DNA from: Planctomycetota bacterium
GTDB lineage: Bacteria; Planctomycetota; JAJSAM01; JAJVHW01
DNA: 64,000 nt
Assembly (NCBI GenBank): GCA_024280885.1
Contig: JAJRPF010000061.1
Location: forward strand, 1-64,000
Reading direction: 5' to 3'
The position numbers and the translations under genes were made by a program. The notes under the pieces are model-generated. The model did no database searches, was not told the origin of the DNA, and saw nothing but the letters and a program-made list of their open reading frames with translations. Numbering within the stretch: position 1 is the first letter of the stretch; each line of letters opens with the position of its first letter. Below, one piece after another: positions 61,339 through 64,000 of the stretch.

Positions 61339-62460
61339 GTGCAACGACGAATAGCGACACGAGCGATGCGGCTATCGACCACTCTGGCCGTCGCGGCAGT
61401 GATCGCACTCGGGGGCACCGCCTCTGCGGAGACGATCCGCGTTCCTAAGGACGCCGGCTCTATTCAGGCGGCGGTGGACACTGCACGCAGCGGCGACGTG
61501 ATCCTCATCGCGTCCGGCACCTACGATGAGAATGTCGTCATCGATCTGAAGTCCGACCTGGAACTCCGGGGCAAGGGCAAGGTCGTCATCAATGGAGACG
61601 TGAACGGCTCAGCGCTCGCGATCCTGGACTCGGACGCGATCTCGATCAGCGGTCTGCGCGTAGCCAATTCGCGCGGAGGCCCGGCGATCCGAATCGCGAA
61701 CGCAAGCGATATCGTCCTCACCAAGTGCCAGGTGCTGCGCTCGTCCGCAGAGGGCATCCGCACCGACGCGTGTGAACGCATCGAGATCTCGCGTTGCCGC
61801 ATTCAGAACACTGGCGACGACGGGATCGGGATGTCGGTCGGTAACGGACCCGGCCCGACGAACAACTCGCTCATCACGAAATGCGTCTTCACGAACTGCG
61901 GCGACGACGCGGTTGATCTGCACGGCGACGACAACGTCATTTCAAAGTGCAAGGTCATCAGCACGGACGAGGACGGCTTCGAGATCGACAGCGACACGGG
62001 CGGGCAGCGCAACCAATTCATCCAGTGCAAGGTGTCGGGAGTCCCGGGTGTCGGTTTCTCGATCAATGGCGAGAGCAACACGCTGATCAAGTGCTCGGTG
62101 AAGAAGAGTGGCGACGATGCGTTCGCGATCCGGGGCAGCTTCAATCGGTTGGAGAATTGCAAGGCCATCGCGCCGAGCTTCGACGGCTTTTACGTCCCCA
62201 GCGACGACAACGAGCTCATCGGGTGCGTCGCGAAGAAGCCGGGTGACGATGGGTTCGACATCGAGGGGGCGGGCAACGCGCTCCAGGACAACGTCGTCAA
62301 GAAGGCGCGCGACAACGGCTTCGAAGTGAGTGGGCGCGGAAACTCCTTCGCGCGCGACAAGGCCTCGAAGAGCGGAGCCTTCGACCTCGATGACACGGCG
62401 TCAGGAAACTCGTACAGCGAGACCCGCTTTGGAAACGAGAGGATCGCCGACGGAAAGTGA
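61339..62460 (+). CDS. Exported right-handed parallel beta-helix protein
   Basis: A 373-residue exported protein with a signal peptide (LSTTLAVAAVIALGGTASA). The start SIQAAVDTARSGDVILIASGTYDENVVI is the usual entry into a NosD/pectate-lyase type beta-helix. PbH1-like rungs of about 23 residues follow, with D-D-G turns (NTGDDGIGMSV, NCGDDAVDLHGDDNVISKCKVI, STDEDGFEIDSD, KSGDDAFAIRG, KPGDDGFDIEG). Acidic GDDG turns suggest calcium or sugar binding. No catalytic residues of polysaccharide lyases are evident, so binding is more likely than cleavage. The GTG at 61339 follows GGGAGG. Confidence 0.85.
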   Translation: MQRRIATRAMRLSTTLAVAAVIALGGTASAETIRVPKDAGSIQAAVDTARSGDVILIASGTYDENVVIDLKSDLELRGKGKVVINGDVNGSALAILDSDAISISGLRVANSRGGPAIRIANASDIVLTKCQVLRSSAEGIRTDACERIEISRCRIQNTGDDGIGMSVGNGPGPTNNSLITKCVFTNCGDDAVDLHGDDNVISKCKVISTDEDGFEIDSDTGGQRNQFIQCKVSGVPGVGFSINGESNTLIKCSVKKSGDDAFAIRGSFNRLENCKAIAPSFDGFYVPSDDNELIGCVAKKPGDDGFDIEGAGNALQDNVVKKARDNGFEVSGRGNSFARDKASKSGAFDLDDTASGNSYSETRFGNERIADGK

Positions 62461-62480
62461 GTCGGCAGACGGTCCGTGTC

Positions 62481-64000
62481 TCAGGCGGCGTCGCCGACAT
62501 CTCGCACTTCGGCGAGTCCCGCGCGGATCGCTCCAAGAACGGCTGCACCTGTCTCGGCAGCGCGCAACTCGTCTACGACACGTGTCTTCAGCACGAGTTC
62601 CGCAAACTTCGCCAGCACGAGCAGGTGTGACTGACGATCTCTCGGTGGCCCGAGCGACGCGAACACGACATCGATCGGCGCCCCGTCGGGCCGTCCGTAG
62701 TCGATGGGCGCCGCGAGCGTGACCACCGCCACGAACGTACGGTCGGTACCCGGGATCGTCGCGTGCGGGAATGCGAGTCCTTCGCCGATCCCCGTGTGCT
62801 GGGTCTTCTCGCGTGCCGACAGTGCGTCCAGGATCTCCCGGGCATCGTGGTTCTCAGTGACCCGAGCAAGTTGCCCGGCCAAGTGCTGAAAGAGAGCCGA
62901 CTTGTCTTTCACCGAAACGCGTGCGTCCACGCACGACTCGTCGAGGAGACGCAAGAGATCGAAGTCTGCGGCATCGCCATGCGAGGCCGTCGGCTCGGCC
63001 GGCACCCGATGCGTGCGCCCCGGCGGCGTCTTGAGCATCAGCACCGAGCAGGCGGCCTCTTCGATGATGCGCTCCTTGTCGGTGCCGCGGAACTGCTCGA
63101 TCGTCGAATTCCAGGGCGGTGCTCCCGTGACCATGAGATCGAATGACGCGGTCAATTCGATCAGCGACCGAATGCGATCGTCGCCACGCACCAGCAAGGC
63201 GTCGGAGGGTTGTTCACACAGTCCGCCGAGTTGCTCCAGGTACGCCATGCGACCGATCGCTTCGTCGGCCGCGGCAGCCGGCGACAGGTAGCGCACGAAC
63301 GTGAGCCGGGCGCCGTGGAGAGCAGCGAGATGATCCGCCGTGCTGACGACGAGCGCATCGTCCGGACCAGGCTCCGCATACACGAGGATCTTGCGGATGT
63401 AGCGGACACCGGCGTCGCGGAAGATCGCGAGATTGCTGTCGAGGTGATTGACCAACCAGCCGAGCGGACTCGTGAAGAAGAAGCGATAGCGCGCGCGACG
63501 ACCTCGCCACGCGATGACGAGCCACTCGCACGCGAAGCGCGTCGTGATGTCGTGCGCGGTGTGGACCAGATCGTGCGTCACGACGGCATCGAAGTGCAGG
63601 TCGAGTTCGCGCTCACGAGCCATCGCGCGAATGCGCCGACGCAACGAGCGGACCACAGCCGGATGAGCATCGCCACTCGAGAGCGGCATCTGCGCAGGCA
63701 GTTCGTTCAGTCGCACGACCTCGATCTCGCGCCCGTCGGCCAGCGCAGCGCCAACATCGACGAGCGCCTCGGGCGACCGCTCCCACCCCATCAACGCGAC
63801 CGCGACGGCCGCTCGATCATGACCGTGCTCTTCGTCGGCCGCGTCCTCGACCACGCCAGTGCGGGCCGCCAGTTTCGTCACGACCCCGGTGCGGTCAGTG
63901 CGCTTCCGTCCGAATGCGGAGTAGAGCAGCGCGCCGGGCACGACGATGGCGAGCGTTGCCCAGACCGACGTCAGCCCCAACACGGCGAGCAACACCATAC
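62481..64000 (-). CDS. APC permease-universal stress protein-PTS EIIA fusion (N-terminus outside window)
   Basis: The last 506 codons of a longer gene. Residues 1-30 of the visible part are the final transmembrane helix of a permease (LLAVLGLTSVWATLAIVVPGALLYSAFG). A universal-stress-like region follows (AAVAVALMGWERSPEALVDVGAALADG; LMVTGAPPWNSTIEQFRGTDKERIIEEAACSVLMLKTPPG). The C-terminal 150 residues are a PTS EIIA type-2 domain: GEGLAFPHATIPGTDRTFVAV with the phosphorylatable His, then PIDVVFASLGPPRDRQSHLLVLAKFAEL. Amino-acid permease plus USP fusions are known in several phyla. EIIA addition suggests control by a nitrogen-type PTS. The full permease part must be checked outside this window. 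Confidence 0.85.
   Translation of the reverse strand, partial: MVLLAVLGLTSVWATLAIVVPGALLYSAFGRKRTDRTGVVTKLAARTGVVEDAADEEHGHDRAAVAVALMGWERSPEALVDVGAALADGREIEVVRLNELPAQMPLSSGDAHPAVVRSLRRRIRAMARERELDLHFDAVVTHDLVHTAHDITTRFACEWLVIAWRGRRARYRFFFTSPLGWLVNHLDSNLAIFRDAGVRYIRKILVYAEPGPDDALVVSTADHLAALHGARLTFVRYLSPAAAADEAIGRMAYLEQLGGLCEQPSDALLVRGDDRIRSLIELTASFDLMVTGAPPWNSTIEQFRGTDKERIIEEAACSVLMLKTPPGRTHRVPAEPTASHGDAADFDLLRLLDESCVDARVSVKDKSALFQHLAGQLARVTENHDAREILDALSAREKTQHTGIGEGLAFPHATIPGTDRTFVAVVTLAAPIDYGRPDGAPIDVVFASLGPPRDRQSHLLVLAKFAELVLKTRVVDELRAAETGAAVLGAIRAGLAEVRDVGDAA

Overview
The window is GC-rich and densely coded. Its gene content points to a planctomycete-type bacterium: a DUF1800/DUF1501 tandem pair, ECF sigma factors carrying a membrane anchor and a long extracytoplasmic tail, FG-GAP/TIG and Ig-like exported proteins, an EboA/EboC pair, and many large proteins of unknown function. 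This assignment is an inference from gene families; no rRNA or other marker was seen. I saw no tRNA, rRNA, CRISPR array, prophage or full insertion sequence.

Layout. 1-3.2 kb: end of an RmlC-like sugar epimerase, a membrane protein, exonuclease III and a gamma-carbonic anhydrase. 3.2-3.75 kb: a gene-free convergent gap full of hairpins and repeats. 3.75-8.2 kb: an ECF sigma factor with a thioredoxin-domain anti-sigma factor, a von Willebrand A lipoprotein and an RraB-like protein. 8.3-14.4 kb: three exported proteins on the plus strand (glucose/sorbosone dehydrogenase-like, DUF1800, DUF1501). 14.4-14.9 kb: a second hairpin and repeat gap. 14.9-20 kb: dihydroorotase and a large FG-GAP/TIG surface protein. 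20.4-31.3 kb: two sigma-sensor fusion genes flanking an exported protein and an unfamiliar protein built of about 13 helical repeats. 31.5-40.5 kb, minus strand: eboA-eboC followed by a giant zinc-ribbon/TPR protein, and an FAD/Fe-S D-lactate dehydrogenase-type oxidoreductase. 40.7-45 kb: a chagasin-like lipoprotein and a peptide ABC transporter (binding protein plus two permeases, no ATPases). 45.1-50 kb: a membrane protein, a DUF547 lipoprotein, a small exported protein and an O-antigen-ligase-like/TPR protein. 50.1-59.6 kb: three more sigma-sensor fusions, an SDR nucleotide-sugar enzyme and a 206-bp MITE-like element. 59.7-64 kb: a membrane protein, a parallel beta-helix protein and the C-terminal part of an APC permease-USP-EIIA fusion.

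The most notable content is the group of five genes (20395, 27677, 50121, 56331 and 59575 as start points) that encode the same cytoplasmic part: ECF sigma regions 2 and 4, a linker, and one transmembrane helix near residues 208-235. Each then carries a different extracytoplasmic tail: 3, 10 or 12 carboxypeptidase-regulatory-like modules, two STN-like domains, or a coiled coil plus helical domain. None has an adjacent anti-sigma gene. I read them as one-protein envelope-to-promoter signalling devices. The separate ECF/anti-sigma pair at 3.8-5.7 kb is the conventional contrast.

The second theme is structured intergenic repeats. They include a hairpin found three times with compensatory base changes, an exact 35-bp repeat found twice, and a GC-rich element of about 120-205 bp found four times. 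Most lie 3' of genes or between convergent genes.
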